A DNA stretch of 64,000 nt. It comes from Bulleidia extructa W1219 (GTDB lineage Bacteria; Bacillota_I; Bacilli_A; Erysipelotrichales; Erysipelotrichaceae). The translations under genes and the position numbers were made by a program. The notes below the pieces were generated by a model. The model did no database searches, had not been told where the DNA came from, and saw nothing but the letters and a program-made list of their open reading frames with translations. Every line of letters starts with the position of its first letter. Position 1 is the stretch's first letter. Below are positions 8,816 to 17,909 of the stretch, piece after piece. Location: NCBI RefSeq assembly GCF_000177375.1, contig NZ_ADFR01000016.1:62001-126000 (forward strand). The letters are read 5' to 3'.

Positions 8816-9310
8816 TTATTTTACCAATCCATGTAGATCTTGTGCCAGTTCTTTCAATATTGATAAATCCCGTTCTCGACAAAATCCAAAGATATTGCTG
8901 ATATCTCTTCCTATAAAAGTTGTTTTCTCTTTTGATCCATAAATGGTCAATTTCAATTGTTTCGAGTTTTCTTGGATCGAAATATCCTCTAAATTATCTT
9001 TATATTGAAATTCACCATCCATCCACACACTTATTTGTTTATTTTCAAGTTGAACTTTAAAATCATGACCACATTTCTTTTTAATCCAAATGGCGACCGG
9101 TGCCCCTATCACAAAAGCAGGAACCAAAATAATCAACTCCAGATAAATATTAGAGCTTGCCATGCCTGTTATATTCTTATGCGGAAAAACAAACTCAAAA
9201 ACGATTAAAATCATGGCTACCGGAACCATGAAGGCAGCAGGATAACTTAGTCCCATCACTCGATCATCTTTTGGAGTGCCTGCTCTAAATTGATATATTT
9301 TCATGACCAC
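8816..9310 (-). CDS. Membrane protein with two N-terminal helices and PH-like domain
   Basis: 164 aa, not recognised as a named family. Two hydrophobic helices (about 23-42 and 52-72) are followed by about 90 residues of alternating beta-strand pattern on the cytoplasmic side, which recalls small bacterial PH-like domains. The start is GTG 9310 because GAGG lies 6 nt upstream; ATG 9304 is the alternative. It is the first gene ahead of the ATPase-permease pair and may belong with them. Confidence 0.55.
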   Translation of the reverse strand: MVMKIYQFRAGTPKDDRVMGLSYPAAFMVPVAMILIVFEFVFPHKNITGMASSNIYLELIILVPAFVIGAPVAIWIKKKCGHDFKVQLENKQISVWMDGEFQYKDNLEDISIQENSKQLKLTIYGSKEKTTFIGRDISNIFGFCRERDLSILKELAQDLHGLVK

Positions 9311-9340
9311 TTTCTACCTCAACATTCTTTCTATCAGCCA

Positions 9341-9381
9341 AAATAATAAAGGCTTATGCAACTCTAGATTCACATAAGCCT
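9341..9381 (-). terminator. Terminator of the 9429-9653 gene
   Basis: Minus strand AGGCTTATG (9373-9381) pairs with CATAAGCCT (9350-9358) in a 9-bp stem, followed by TTATTATTTT. Confidence 0.7.
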
Positions 9382-9428
9382 AGTCTACTTTTCTCTACTC
9401 TGACGGCCTCATCAATGGTTGTAACAAT

Positions 9429-9653
9429 CTACTTCCACTTTGATTCTATCATCGCTTGTACTTGTCCTAACGGAATATTGAACAAAATACCATACAGACA
9501 CATTCCTATTAACAAAACCGCTATCGCAACGGAAATTCCATAAACAAGCGGATTATGTAGTTTAGCTTTCCTGACTATTACATTGATCAACGTATAAGCC
9601 AGAAAAGCAGCCGATACAACTAATACAACATAATTCGGCACCATGCTGCTCAT
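9429..9653 (-). CDS. Small two-helix membrane protein, unknown
   Basis: 74 aa with two predicted membrane helices (about 6-25 and 37-58) joined by a short basic loop and ending in a basic tail. I do not recognise the family. AGGAT about 8 nt before ATG 9653 is a moderate ribosome site. It lies 8 nt after the stop of the RMRE-type gene 9662-10186 and is probably co-transcribed with it; a terminator follows. Confidence 0.55.
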   Translation of the reverse strand: MSSMVPNYVVLVVSAAFLAYTLINVIVRKAKLHNPLVYGISVAIAVLLIGMCLYGILFNIPLGQVQAMIESKWK

Positions 9654-9661
9654 ACGATATC

Positions 9662-10186
9662 CTACCTTCCGCTACAAAAATGATTCCAGAATTCAACCCA
9701 ACTACTATGTTCATCTCTTTGATCCACATACGCAAAGGTTTCTTCGTCATACCAATCGTTATTCAATATTTCATCCACATATTTAGGAACAAAGAAATTA
9801 AAGAACTCCTTTTTAAACGAGTTTCCATACTGCAAATAATACGCCCCCGTCATCTTAATAAAATTCACTCTCTTAACATCTTGAGGTTTGTATGTATACG
9901 GTTCACCAGCTTGACTTAAATCTGGACTTACTTCCAGAAAAACCAAACTCAAGTCACTTTCTCTATACCCAATCACAAAACTTCTAAATTTACATGAAAA
10001 TGTTCGAATAACTACCAAACTAGCTCTTTGTATATCTTCTGAATACGCATAAACAATCTGATAGCTTGATCCATCTTCTACATGGCTATCAAATAATTCT
10101 CGCATCCGCTTTTTATTGCCATCATTTCTGGAATTGTCTACTTCCACTTTACTTTTACTTCCACCAAATAAACCAAATAATCCCAT
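9662..10186 (-). CDS. Hypothetical 'RMRE' protein, longer paralogue
   Basis: 174 aa, cytoplasmic, unknown function. The N-terminus is MGLFGLFGG followed by KKRMRELF, then YAYSED, VIGYRE and VSPDL, all in the same order as in the 154-aa protein at 5908-6372. Its own C-terminus is longer and aromatic (several Tyr, Phe and Trp). GGAGAT precedes ATG 10186. An extended -10 and a 14-nt palindrome upstream (10234-10273) suggest regulated transcription. The repeated family plus the duplicated ATPase suggests that this whole block grew by duplication. Confidence 0.6.
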   Translation of the reverse strand: MGLFGLFGGSKSKVEVDNSRNDGNKKRMRELFDSHVEDGSSYQIVYAYSEDIQRASLVVIRTFSCKFRSFVIGYRESDLSLVFLEVSPDLSQAGEPYTYKPQDVKRVNFIKMTGAYYLQYGNSFKKEFFNFFVPKYVDEILNNDWYDEETFAYVDQRDEHSSWVEFWNHFCSGR

Positions 10187-10233
10187 TTCATTATCTCCAA
10201 TCTTTTTAGGGAAATTTCCCTTAACTGGTTTCT

Positions 10234-10273
10234 ATTGTAACATAACAAATATTTAATACATATACATGTATAT
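10234..10273 (-). promoter_or_regulatory. Extended -10 with adjacent palindrome (operator candidate)
   Basis: Minus strand extended -10 TGTTACAAT (hexamer 10234-10239). The perfect 14-nt palindrome ATATACATGTATAT (10260-10273) overlaps where the -35 box would be, a placement usual for repressor or activator sites. Confidence 0.45.
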
Positions 10274-10299
10274 ATAATTTCCAATTTTTACTGATTTTT

Positions 10300-10327
10300 T
10301 AAAAAGGCAGCTATACACTACCTTTTT
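10300..10327 (-). terminator. Terminator overlapping the end of 10311-11150
   Basis: Minus strand AAAAAGGTAG pairs with CTGCCTTTTT (one G-T pair) around the stop codon at 10311-10313, followed by a further T-tract. Confidence 0.65.
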
Positions 10328-11150
10328 TTAATAATTCATTCATTAAATCCATATACGCATAACCATCTCCATTGTGGCGATAGCCAATACCGATAAAGTC
10401 AGATTGCTTTGGTAAGCTATATTGAAACAAGCTAACAATCCCTTTTTCTTTTTCTATAAAGCCATTTCTTTCCAATACAGTTAGTGTCAAAATCCCTTCT
10501 TGTTCCACCAATTTTTTCAACATTCTTTTCCCTTTTTGATACACCTCAAACCTAGGAAAACAAAGGCGAACCCCATCTTCAATCACTTGCAAATGACAAT
10601 CCAAGAAATAAGATTGAAAAACATCCAAGTCAATGGTTCGATCCAAATAAACATCCCAAACTCCCTCTTGCTGATAAGAAATTCCTTTCGTGAAAGGAAA
10701 TTCTAATTCAGTTTGAACAATAGTGGTCTTTTGAATACCAAATTCCAGCAAGGCTTGACCAGGATTTCCTTCTGTCAAAAGAACCATTATTTTTTTAGCG
10801 GTCGGTATATTCTCTTGGAAATACTGATCTAATTTTTCAAAAACAGGAAATAAGCTCTCTTGATGAATAATGAACACCATTGATTCTTTTTGAAATTGAC
10901 TTGGTCGATACGTCCAAAGACAGCCATAAATTCCTTTTTTATAGTCCATATAAACTTTTTGTAAAGGCCAGCGAATCGACAATTCTTTTTGCAAACGATC
11001 TAAAGAAGAGGATTTTAAAACCTCTCCTTTCGCTACTTCCGGAACAAAAGAAATTGAAAGTTGAAAGCGAGATTTCCATAGCCCTACCAAAGCATAGAAA
11101 AAGATACCGATAAACACAATCAAACAACCCCAAATCCAATATTGATTCAT
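10311..11150 (-). CDS. Membrane-anchored protein of unknown function
   Basis: 279 aa. One hydrophobic helix (about 5-24) with a basic residue before it anchors a large extracytoplasmic or cytoplasmic domain of mixed alpha/beta character. No catalytic motif is recognised; a C-terminal stretch with GIGYRHNGDGYAY is distinctive. The start is ATG 11150 with a purine-rich AAAGGAAAAGAAAG upstream; an upstream start would overlap trmN6. It follows trmN6 by 14 nt and is probably in the same operon (dnaE-trmN6-this gene). Confidence 0.55.
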   Translation of the reverse strand: MNQYWIWGCLIVFIGIFFYALVGLWKSRFQLSISFVPEVAKGEVLKSSSLDRLQKELSIRWPLQKVYMDYKKGIYGCLWTYRPSQFQKESMVFIIHQESLFPVFEKLDQYFQENIPTAKKIMVLLTEGNPGQALLEFGIQKTTIVQTELEFPFTKGISYQQEGVWDVYLDRTIDLDVFQSYFLDCHLQVIEDGVRLCFPRFEVYQKGKRMLKKLVEQEGILTLTVLERNGFIEKEKGIVSLFQYSLPKQSDFIGIGYRHNGDGYAYMDLMNELLKKGSV

Positions 11151-11164
11151 CTTTCTTTTCCTTT

Positions 11165-11827
11165 CTATCTTTGATCTAAATAAATCGCTTTTTCTACCAA
11201 ACAATCTTTTCTTTGTCCCCACTTGAATTCCATCAAAACCGTCTTAGCCTTGGAATGGACATGAGCATACGCTAAACCCATGCGCACACAAGATAATCCC
11301 TGTTCATGAGCTTCTTCTATCATACTACCTATCTTTTCCGCTTTTTGCACGATATAAAACCGACCATTCCCTTTCAAAAGACGATGAACAGCTTCCATTA
11401 AATCTCTCAAAGGCAAATATTTTTCCCGTCTGGCTGTATCCAAATAAAGATTATTATTTTTAATATCGCCAGAAAAATATGGAGGATTACACACAATAAC
11501 ATCCACCAATTCCGCTTTGTATTCTTGAATTCTGGAACAAACAAATTGGAAGTTTACTCGATTGTAGATAGCATTTTCCTTAGCACTTTCTAACACTTCA
11601 GAAAACACATCTACTCCAATTCCTATAATATCGGCCTTCTCTTTTGCGTAATATAATAAAGCCCCTTGGTTACAACCAATATCCAATACCGTTTCTCCAT
11701 CATAGACTTCCAAAAAACGACCCAATAATTCCGTATCACCATTAAAATGATACCAATCCTTACCTTGTGCAAGGCTATATCGAGTTCCATTCAAGTAATC
11801 TCTTTTAATGCTGATCTTGGTACTCAT
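11165..11827 (-). CDS. trmN6: tRNA1(Val) (adenine-N6)-methyltransferase-like
   Basis: 220 aa Rossmann-fold SAM methyltransferase. The SAM-binding motif VLDIGCNQGAL and the catalytic NPPY motif (NPPYFSG) mark an N6-adenine methyltransferase of the YfiC/YabB type, which modifies A37 of tRNA in the anticodon loop. The first residues are weakly conserved, and the only ribosome site is an AAAGGGAA somewhat far (about 12 nt) from ATG 11827. It follows dnaE by 25 nt. tRNA target assigned by family resemblance. Confidence 0.75.
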   Translation of the reverse strand: MSTKISIKRDYLNGTRYSLAQGKDWYHFNGDTELLGRFLEVYDGETVLDIGCNQGALLYYAKEKADIIGIGVDVFSEVLESAKENAIYNRVNFQFVCSRIQEYKAELVDVIVCNPPYFSGDIKNNNLYLDTARREKYLPLRDLMEAVHRLLKGNGRFYIVQKAEKIGSMIEEAHEQGLSCVRMGLAYAHVHSKAKTVLMEFKWGQRKDCLVEKAIYLDQR

Positions 11828-11852
11828 ATAACCGTTGTTCCCTTTCCTAACC

Positions 11853-14800
11853 TCATCCTACTCTCTCCAATTTCACTAACTCGATTGATTGTCGATTGGT
11901 GATCCTTCCTTTCATTCGAATCACTTGACCAACTTGTAATTTTCCTTTCAAGGTTTCATATAGTTGACTAAATATCAACACTTCTAACTGTCCACTTTCG
12001 TCTTCGATTCGAACAAAGGCCATATAATGCCCATTTTTATCCTGGTGTTCTTTGATTTGTGTGACCGTTGCTAACCCTATCTGATCAGGTTGATAAGACC
12101 AAGTTTTTAAAAATGGTAAGCACCAGTGGTTTTTTTGACGCACTAAAGCCGAAGGATCTAATTGAAGACTATATGAAAGAACAGATTGCTCATATTGTCG
12201 TTTCATATTCAAACTTTCTTTTTCATCTTGCAAAACAGGGCTGGAAACCAACTCGAAATTCAAATATTTCTTTCCTTGTTGATGGACAACACATAAAGAA
12301 GCATAGCGAAAAGCATCCTCTAATTGATGAATCAGTGCACTCCGACTATATCCAAAAAAGTCCAAAGCCCCTACTTTGATACATTCAAGTACTTGTTCTG
12401 AATGGATTCCCAATAAAGATAATCTGGCGACACATTGAAAATAATTTTCATAAGGACCGTTTTCTTTAAAATCTTTTTGAATCGCTTCAATTGTTTCATA
12501 ACGTAAAGAAGGAATTGCCATGAGCCCCAGTTGAATGCCTTCCTTATCCATTCGACAATACGCTTCTTGACAACGTAAGTCAAAAGAATAAAAAGGAATT
12601 TTTTGAAGACGCATTTCTTTTAAAATCGTAGCCATCAACGAATTCGATTTCAAAGATTGATTCAACAAGACACTATAAAAGGTTAATGGATCATGAGCTT
12701 TGATATACAACATTTGATACGCCAATAATCCATAAGCCACCCCATGTGATAAATTAAAGCCAAAACCGCTTATAAATTCTTGAATCACACGCCATAAATT
12801 CGGATGAATCGCTGTGAACTTTTCTTCCAATCCTTTAATCAACTCAGGTTCTTTACAACCGTTTTTTCGAATGGTCTCTGCTTGGGCAAAGTTCATTCCT
12901 GTCACCTCTACCAATAATCGCATGACCTGTTCTTGAAAGATAAAAACACCATGAGTATTCTTCACAAGCTCTTGAATCGACTTCGGATACTCTGATCTCT
13001 TATTTTCAACGTATTGAGGAATGTGTTGAACCGCTTGCGGACGAGCAATCCCTAAAACATTAACCAATTCCATAAAGGAATTTGGTTTTAACCGTGGCAA
13101 TTGTTGTCGCAAAAAAGGAGCATCCAGCTGGAATAAACCAGCTGTCAATCCACGATTTAATAAAGCATAACTATCCTGATCCTCTAAATCTAAGTGAGGA
13201 GTATCTATCTTTAAGTTGGTTTGATGTAACAGTTCTTTCAAAAAATCCAAGTTGGACAGAGACAAAAAATCCATCTTAATCAAACCATGTGTTTCTAACG
13301 TATCTTTATCCCACTGAATCTTTAAAAATCCATTGCTTTCCATAACCGGTACAACATCCAATAAACTCTTTTCACTAAGTACAATACCGGCCGGATGAAT
13401 GGAATCTGATGTGTATAAACCCTCTAATTTCTGAGCCATCGCAAAAACCTCTTGGCAAGCTTTCGACTGTTTCACAGCATTTTGTAAGGCGATATCCCGT
13501 TCTTGCAACACCCTTAAATTGTCTACCTTATATTTAGCTCTTGCTTTTTTGACAGCCAAACTTAACGATCTGGCTTCCCTTTCCTTAAGAGTATAACACT
13601 GGCAAAGCGCTTGAATGACTTCTACACTCGCTAAGGAATGAAAGGTTGAAATTAAAGCCACATGTTCATATCCGTAAATCTTTTGTAAATAATTGAGTAA
13701 TAGAGGTCGATCTTGGCTGGCAATATCTATATCTATATCCGGCATCTTTGTTCGATTCGGATTTAAAAACCGTTCAAATAATAAACCATATTTCAAAGGA
13801 TCAATCTGACTGATCCCCATCGCATAAGCCATCAATGATCCCACCGCCGATCCTCTGCCTGGTCCTATTAGTAAGTTTTGTTTACGAGCATAACGAATGG
13901 CTTCATACACTATCAAAAAATAACGTTCAAACCGTTTTTCACAGACGATGTTAAATTCCATTTGAATCCGTGTTAAATAGGCTTTAGGAATCTCTTTGGT
14001 CTGAAGGCGTTTTTGAAGCCCTAAGAAAACCAATTGTTTTAAATAAGTCTTTTCATCTTTATCTTTTAGAAAAAACGGCTTTGGCAATTGAGTTTGAAAT
14101 AAAGTTAAATTCACATGACATTCTCCAGCTAAACTGGAGGCTCTTTCTTGTTCTTCATCATCATAATATTGATGAATCTCTTCATCCGAATAGAAATAGC
14201 GACCAACTAAAACGGGCACACCGGGATCATGAATGGTTTTCTTTTTTCCCAATAACTCCAAAACATGAAAATCTTTTGCTTCAGAGGATGTTAAGTATTT
14301 TACTTTAGAAATAGCGACGGTAGGAATATTTTTAGATCGGCAAACTTGCTTTAAAAGAACATTACATTCCCTAAATTTTTGATTTTCATTATACGAAATA
14401 GCCACATCAAAAAAACGTAAGTCTTCCTGAAACTGGGTCAGTTGTATTTCTAAGATCTCTCTTTGCCCCTTTAACAACGCCTCATCAAATAACCCTCCTT
14501 CTCCATACACGATGATATGAATATGACCGGAATGATTTTTTAATTGATCATAAGAGACAGATCCTGTTTGACTGATTTGATAGGAATACCGAATCAATTC
14601 TTGATAACCTTGATTATCTTTTGCCAAGATTAAAAAAGGAACTGTCGAATTTTCTATCTGAACATCCATTTCCATTCCGAAAATGGCTTGAATTCCCTCT
14701 TTAGCACAAAGTTTTGAAAATCGATCATGTCCTGACAAAACATTATGATCACTAAGAACAAGACTCTGATATCCAAGCTTTTTAGCGTATCGGACATAGT

Positions 14801-14864
14801 CTTCTAAGCGTATAGTTGACTGGTAAAAACTATATTCGGATGTCACAAGCAAATGACTAAACAT
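11853..14864 (-). CDS. dnaE: DNA polymerase III alpha subunit (DnaE type)
   Basis: 1003 aa. An N-terminal PHP domain (HLLVTSEYS, LSDHNVLSGH) is followed by the C-family polymerase palm with GPGRGSAVGS and the metal-binding PDIDID, fingers, a helix-hairpin-helix region and a C-terminal OB fold (LATVTQIKEH onward). No 3'-5' exonuclease insert is seen, so it is DnaE and not PolC. In Gram-positives DnaE extends RNA primers before PolC takes over. The start is ATG 14864, because the family begins MF.HL.V.SEYS. TATAAT lies 6 nt before that ATG with no Shine-Dalgarno, which suggests a leaderless mRNA. Confidence 0.92.
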   Translation of the reverse strand: MFSHLLVTSEYSFYQSTIRLEDYVRYAKKLGYQSLVLSDHNVLSGHDRFSKLCAKEGIQAIFGMEMDVQIENSTVPFLILAKDNQGYQELIRYSYQISQTGSVSYDQLKNHSGHIHIIVYGEGGLFDEALLKGQREILEIQLTQFQEDLRFFDVAISYNENQKFRECNVLLKQVCRSKNIPTVAISKVKYLTSSEAKDFHVLELLGKKKTIHDPGVPVLVGRYFYSDEEIHQYYDDEEQERASSLAGECHVNLTLFQTQLPKPFFLKDKDEKTYLKQLVFLGLQKRLQTKEIPKAYLTRIQMEFNIVCEKRFERYFLIVYEAIRYARKQNLLIGPGRGSAVGSLMAYAMGISQIDPLKYGLLFERFLNPNRTKMPDIDIDIASQDRPLLLNYLQKIYGYEHVALISTFHSLASVEVIQALCQCYTLKEREARSLSLAVKKARAKYKVDNLRVLQERDIALQNAVKQSKACQEVFAMAQKLEGLYTSDSIHPAGIVLSEKSLLDVVPVMESNGFLKIQWDKDTLETHGLIKMDFLSLSNLDFLKELLHQTNLKIDTPHLDLEDQDSYALLNRGLTAGLFQLDAPFLRQQLPRLKPNSFMELVNVLGIARPQAVQHIPQYVENKRSEYPKSIQELVKNTHGVFIFQEQVMRLLVEVTGMNFAQAETIRKNGCKEPELIKGLEEKFTAIHPNLWRVIQEFISGFGFNLSHGVAYGLLAYQMLYIKAHDPLTFYSVLLNQSLKSNSLMATILKEMRLQKIPFYSFDLRCQEAYCRMDKEGIQLGLMAIPSLRYETIEAIQKDFKENGPYENYFQCVARLSLLGIHSEQVLECIKVGALDFFGYSRSALIHQLEDAFRYASLCVVHQQGKKYLNFELVSSPVLQDEKESLNMKRQYEQSVLSYSLQLDPSALVRQKNHWCLPFLKTWSYQPDQIGLATVTQIKEHQDKNGHYMAFVRIEDESGQLEVLIFSQLYETLKGKLQVGQVIRMKGRITNRQSIELVKLERVG

Positions 14865-14870
14865 ATTCTT

Positions 14871-14876
14871 ATTATA
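14871..14876 (-). promoter_or_regulatory. -10 box of dnaE, leaderless geometry
   Basis: Exact TATAAT on the minus strand, 6 nt before ATG 14864. A -35-like ATGAAA lies 18 nt further upstream. The predicted transcript would start at or next to the start codon. Confidence 0.6.
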
Positions 14877-14976
14877 AACGAAAAAAGACTTTCTTTTCAT
14901 TTTACTTTATGTCTTATTTTTAGTAACATTTATTTGAATCATTTCTACGATTTAAACACATATGGAGGGGCGTCTT

Positions 14977-17475
14977 ATGAATAAACCAAACATCAAAAAA
15001 CCGATCTTATACTATGCCAATTGTGTTCTCATTGGCGTTTTAATTTTATACGCTTTGGTTGGTGGCTTTGCACTTGTTAAAGGAAGCCAATTGTTAAAAG
15101 GAATGCCCTCATTAAACGTCGATGACTTCCGCTCTTCCGATTCTACTAAAATTTATGATGCGAATCATAAACTCATTACAGAAGTTGGTAACTACTATCG
15201 GCAAAACATCTCTTATAAAGATATGCCTCAGGTTTTGGTAGATGCTTTTTTATCTGTTGAAGACTCTCGTTTCTTTGCCCATAACGGTTTTGACACACCT
15301 CGCTTTACCAAGTCTGTTATAGAAACATTGCTTCATCATAATATGCAAGGGGGATCCACCTTCACCATGCAGCTGGTAAAAAATACGTACTTTTCTACGG
15401 AAGATAAAGAAAGAACAGCCACTCTATCTTATAAAGCCCAACAAATCGTCTTAGCCATGAATTTAGAAAAGAAACTATCAAAAGAAAAAATCTTTGAGCT
15501 ATATTTAAACAAATTAAACTTTGGTGATCGTATTCGTGGGGTACAAAAAGCCTCTCAATACTACTTCGCAAAAGATGCGAAAAACTTATCCCTATCGGAA
15601 GCTGCACTATTAGCCGGTATCATCAATTTACCGAATCGATATAATCCTTATCGTTATTTAGATTATGCAACATCTCGTCGTAATGAAGTTTTAGATTTGA
15701 TGGAATACCATGGCTATATTACAGCCCGTGAAAATCAATTAGCGAAAAATATTAAACTTGAAAATCTTTTAAAAGGCAGTCAACATTTAAAAACTGAAAG
15801 TACACAATATAGTTCTTTTGTGGATGTAGCCTTGAATGAGGCACAAGAATTAACCGGAAAAGATCCTGTTTCTTATGGCATGGAGATTCATACAACATTA
15901 GTTCCTAAAATTCAAGAACGCATTGAAAAAATTCAAAATGAGAAATACTTTCGATTTCCAGATAAAAACATTCAGGTTTCTTTAGTGGCCATTAACAACA
16001 AAAATGGTGAAATTGCAGGTATTGGTGGTGGTCGAAATTATGGTGGTGGTGCTCGTTTATTGAATCGAGCCATTTCTAACTACAAGCAACCGGGTTCTTC
16101 CATCAAACCAATCATCGATTATGCCCCTGCTTTTGAACATCTAGGCTATTCCACCGATGAAGTTCTCTTAGATCAACCAATGACCTTCCCTTCTGAATCC
16201 CGTGTTCTACATAACGCTGACGATGACAATTACTATCGTGGGGATGTGGATATTAAAACCGCCTTAGCTCATTCCTTAAATATCCCGGCTATCCGATCTT
16301 TTGAAGCGGTGACCGCTAAAATTGGTTCCGATAAATATATCGATTATCTGCGAAGTCTTGGTTTCAAGAAAGCTCGCTATGGCAATTTTCACCCTTCCAT
16401 TGCGATTGGTGGTAATTTATTTACAACAACTGTCACGGAAGTGGCGGGAGCTCATGCGGCCATGGTTAATCTCGGTAAATATAATCAGCCGCATTCCATT
16501 CGTAAAATCATTTATAACCGAAAAGAATACCTTCCACCAAATCAAAACAAACAAGTCATTTCTAGTGGTTCGGCTTATTTAACAGATGTCTTGATGGCTC
16601 ATAATGTGACGTCCGGTGTTTACAACTATATGCAAGTTCTACGACGTCCTTATCCTGTTTATGCTAAGACCGGTACCACCGACTGGGGAACGTCCGGTTT
16701 GCAATACGGCATTCCAGAAGGAGCTGCTAAAGACAGTTGGATGATTGCTTCCACCTCCAATTACACTAATGCCGTTTGGATGGGCTACGATTTTGCAAAA
16801 AAAGGAGAAGGAACTTATCTTCATCAATGGAAGAGACTATTAAACATTCCTGGTCGCATCAATAACTTAATGCTAGATGTGGAAGAACAAATTCCGGGAG
16901 TTCAATTAAAAGGTGTTCAAAAACCAGATGATGTTGTCAATGTGAGATATTCGAAAGGAACCTATCCTCATATTGGAATTGACTCTCAAAACAATCATAA
17001 CCCTATCACTTCCATGGTGTCTAAAAAAGGATTGGAAAACGTTCCAACCGTCTATGCTGGTGATTACCAAAAAGATCGCAATCATTTAGCCTTCTTCCAC
17101 GCGTCTATCTCCAACGGTTTGATTTATGCCAATTGGGGAGCCCAAAATGTTTGCAGTGGATCAAGGGATATCTCTCTCCATGATCGTTTTAATCATATTT
17201 CAAAATCCGGAAAATGTATCGCTCATAATGGCTGGTTACCTTCTTTGAGAAATACGCAGTTCTATATGGATCTTTATCAAAATGATCAATACGTGACTAC
17301 CGTCCAATCCAAGCGAAATACTTGGCAAGGTCTTCCCGCCTATTTCAAGGGAACTGTGAAAGCCTGTGGATGGATGGTGAGAAACGGTTCTAAGTCTGAA
17401 AAAATATGTACAACTGCCGGTTACTATGATCCGGAAGATACCAAAAAGAAGGATCAATCTCTAGAAAAGAAATAA
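14977..17475 (+). CDS. Class A penicillin-binding protein (transglycosylase-transpeptidase)
   Basis: 832 aa peptidoglycan synthase on the outer face of the membrane. One N-terminal helix (about 15-37) is followed by a GT51 transglycosylase domain (VEDSRFFAHNGFD, QGGSTFTMQLVKN) and a transpeptidase domain with SxxK (SSIK), SxN (SLN) and KTG (KTGTTDWG). The start is ATG 14977, since the GGAGGGG site at 14964-14970 would otherwise be inside the gene. The C-terminus ends in a short Lys-rich tail. It is divergent from dnaE and ends in a strong terminator. Confidence 0.93.
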   Translation: MNKPNIKKPILYYANCVLIGVLILYALVGGFALVKGSQLLKGMPSLNVDDFRSSDSTKIYDANHKLITEVGNYYRQNISYKDMPQVLVDAFLSVEDSRFFAHNGFDTPRFTKSVIETLLHHNMQGGSTFTMQLVKNTYFSTEDKERTATLSYKAQQIVLAMNLEKKLSKEKIFELYLNKLNFGDRIRGVQKASQYYFAKDAKNLSLSEAALLAGIINLPNRYNPYRYLDYATSRRNEVLDLMEYHGYITARENQLAKNIKLENLLKGSQHLKTESTQYSSFVDVALNEAQELTGKDPVSYGMEIHTTLVPKIQERIEKIQNEKYFRFPDKNIQVSLVAINNKNGEIAGIGGGRNYGGGARLLNRAISNYKQPGSSIKPIIDYAPAFEHLGYSTDEVLLDQPMTFPSESRVLHNADDDNYYRGDVDIKTALAHSLNIPAIRSFEAVTAKIGSDKYIDYLRSLGFKKARYGNFHPSIAIGGNLFTTTVTEVAGAHAAMVNLGKYNQPHSIRKIIYNRKEYLPPNQNKQVISSGSAYLTDVLMAHNVTSGVYNYMQVLRRPYPVYAKTGTTDWGTSGLQYGIPEGAAKDSWMIASTSNYTNAVWMGYDFAKKGEGTYLHQWKRLLNIPGRINNLMLDVEEQIPGVQLKGVQKPDDVVNVRYSKGTYPHIGIDSQNNHNPITSMVSKKGLENVPTVYAGDYQKDRNHLAFFHASISNGLIYANWGAQNVCSGSRDISLHDRFNHISKSGKCIAHNGWLPSLRNTQFYMDLYQNDQYVTTVQSKRNTWQGLPAYFKGTVKACGWMVRNGSKSEKICTTAGYYDPEDTKKKDQSLEKK

Positions 17476-17527
17476 AGGAACATCGTGATGAACAGATGTT
17501 AAGAACGTTCATCACTAGTTCCTTTTT
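17476..17527 (+). terminator. Terminator of the class A PBP gene
   Basis: AGGAAC (17476-17481) pairs with GTTCCT, with a long inner stem GTGATGAAC/GTTCATCAC, followed by a T-tract. Confidence 0.8.
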
Positions 17528-17529
17528 AT

Positions 17530-17844
17530 TCACTTTTCTTGTATATAAACAAAACTCACCACATATTCACCATCATGAGAGATTGAAATTTCAATTTCAG
17601 GATGATTTTTGACATAAGGAGAGCCATTTTCCTTATGTAAAATTTCATACGATAGATATTGCTGATCCTGCGTTGCCTTAAAAATAGCTTCTTTAGCACA
17701 AAAATGCGTTGCTAAATAGACCTTTTTTTGTTCATCATTCCGTAAACAACGGTACTCTTCCCATTCATCCCCCGTTAAAATAGAGGACGCCAAAGATTCT
17801 TTTAAAGAGATTCGATTGATCTTGAAGATATCTGTTCCAATCAT
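17530..17844 (-). CDS. acpS: Holo-[acyl-carrier-protein] synthase
   Basis: 104 aa. It transfers 4'-phosphopantetheine from CoA to the conserved Ser of acyl carrier proteins. The family motifs GTDIFKI near the start and FCAKEAIFKA in the middle are present. It lies 65 nt downstream of the ACP gene of the dlt-like cluster, a likely substrate along with the fatty-acid ACP. A strong hairpin terminator separates the two genes, and acpS has its own TATAAT placed 6 nt before ATG with no ribosome site, so it is probably transcribed alone as a leaderless mRNA. Confidence 0.9.
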   Translation of the reverse strand: MIGTDIFKINRISLKESLASSILTGDEWEEYRCLRNDEQKKVYLATHFCAKEAIFKATQDQQYLSYEILHKENGSPYVKNHPEIEISISHDGEYVVSFVYIQEK

Positions 17845-17850
17845 AGATTT

Positions 17851-17856
17851 ATTATA
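17851..17856 (-). promoter_or_regulatory. -10 box of acpS, leaderless geometry
   Basis: Exact TATAAT on the minus strand, 6 nt before ATG 17844. No Shine-Dalgarno in between; the -35 region is weak (T-rich). Confidence 0.55.
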
Positions 17857-17872
17857 ATAAAAATTTGGGACA

Positions 17873-17904
17873 TAAAAAACATGATCTCTCTAGAATCATG
17901 TTTC
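17873..17904 (-). terminator. Terminator after the dlt-like ACP gene
   Basis: Minus strand ACATGAT (17895-17901) pairs with ATCATGT (17879-17885), extended by A-T pairs, and a T6 tract follows. It ends the 23144-17910 operon before acpS. Confidence 0.8.
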
Positions 17905-17909
17905 TAAGA

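Noticed and set aside
10311-11150. Thought of an M20-type peptidase remnant from GYRHNGDGYAY at the C-terminus
   Set aside because: No metal-binding His/Asp/Glu set elsewhere in the protein, so no family call.
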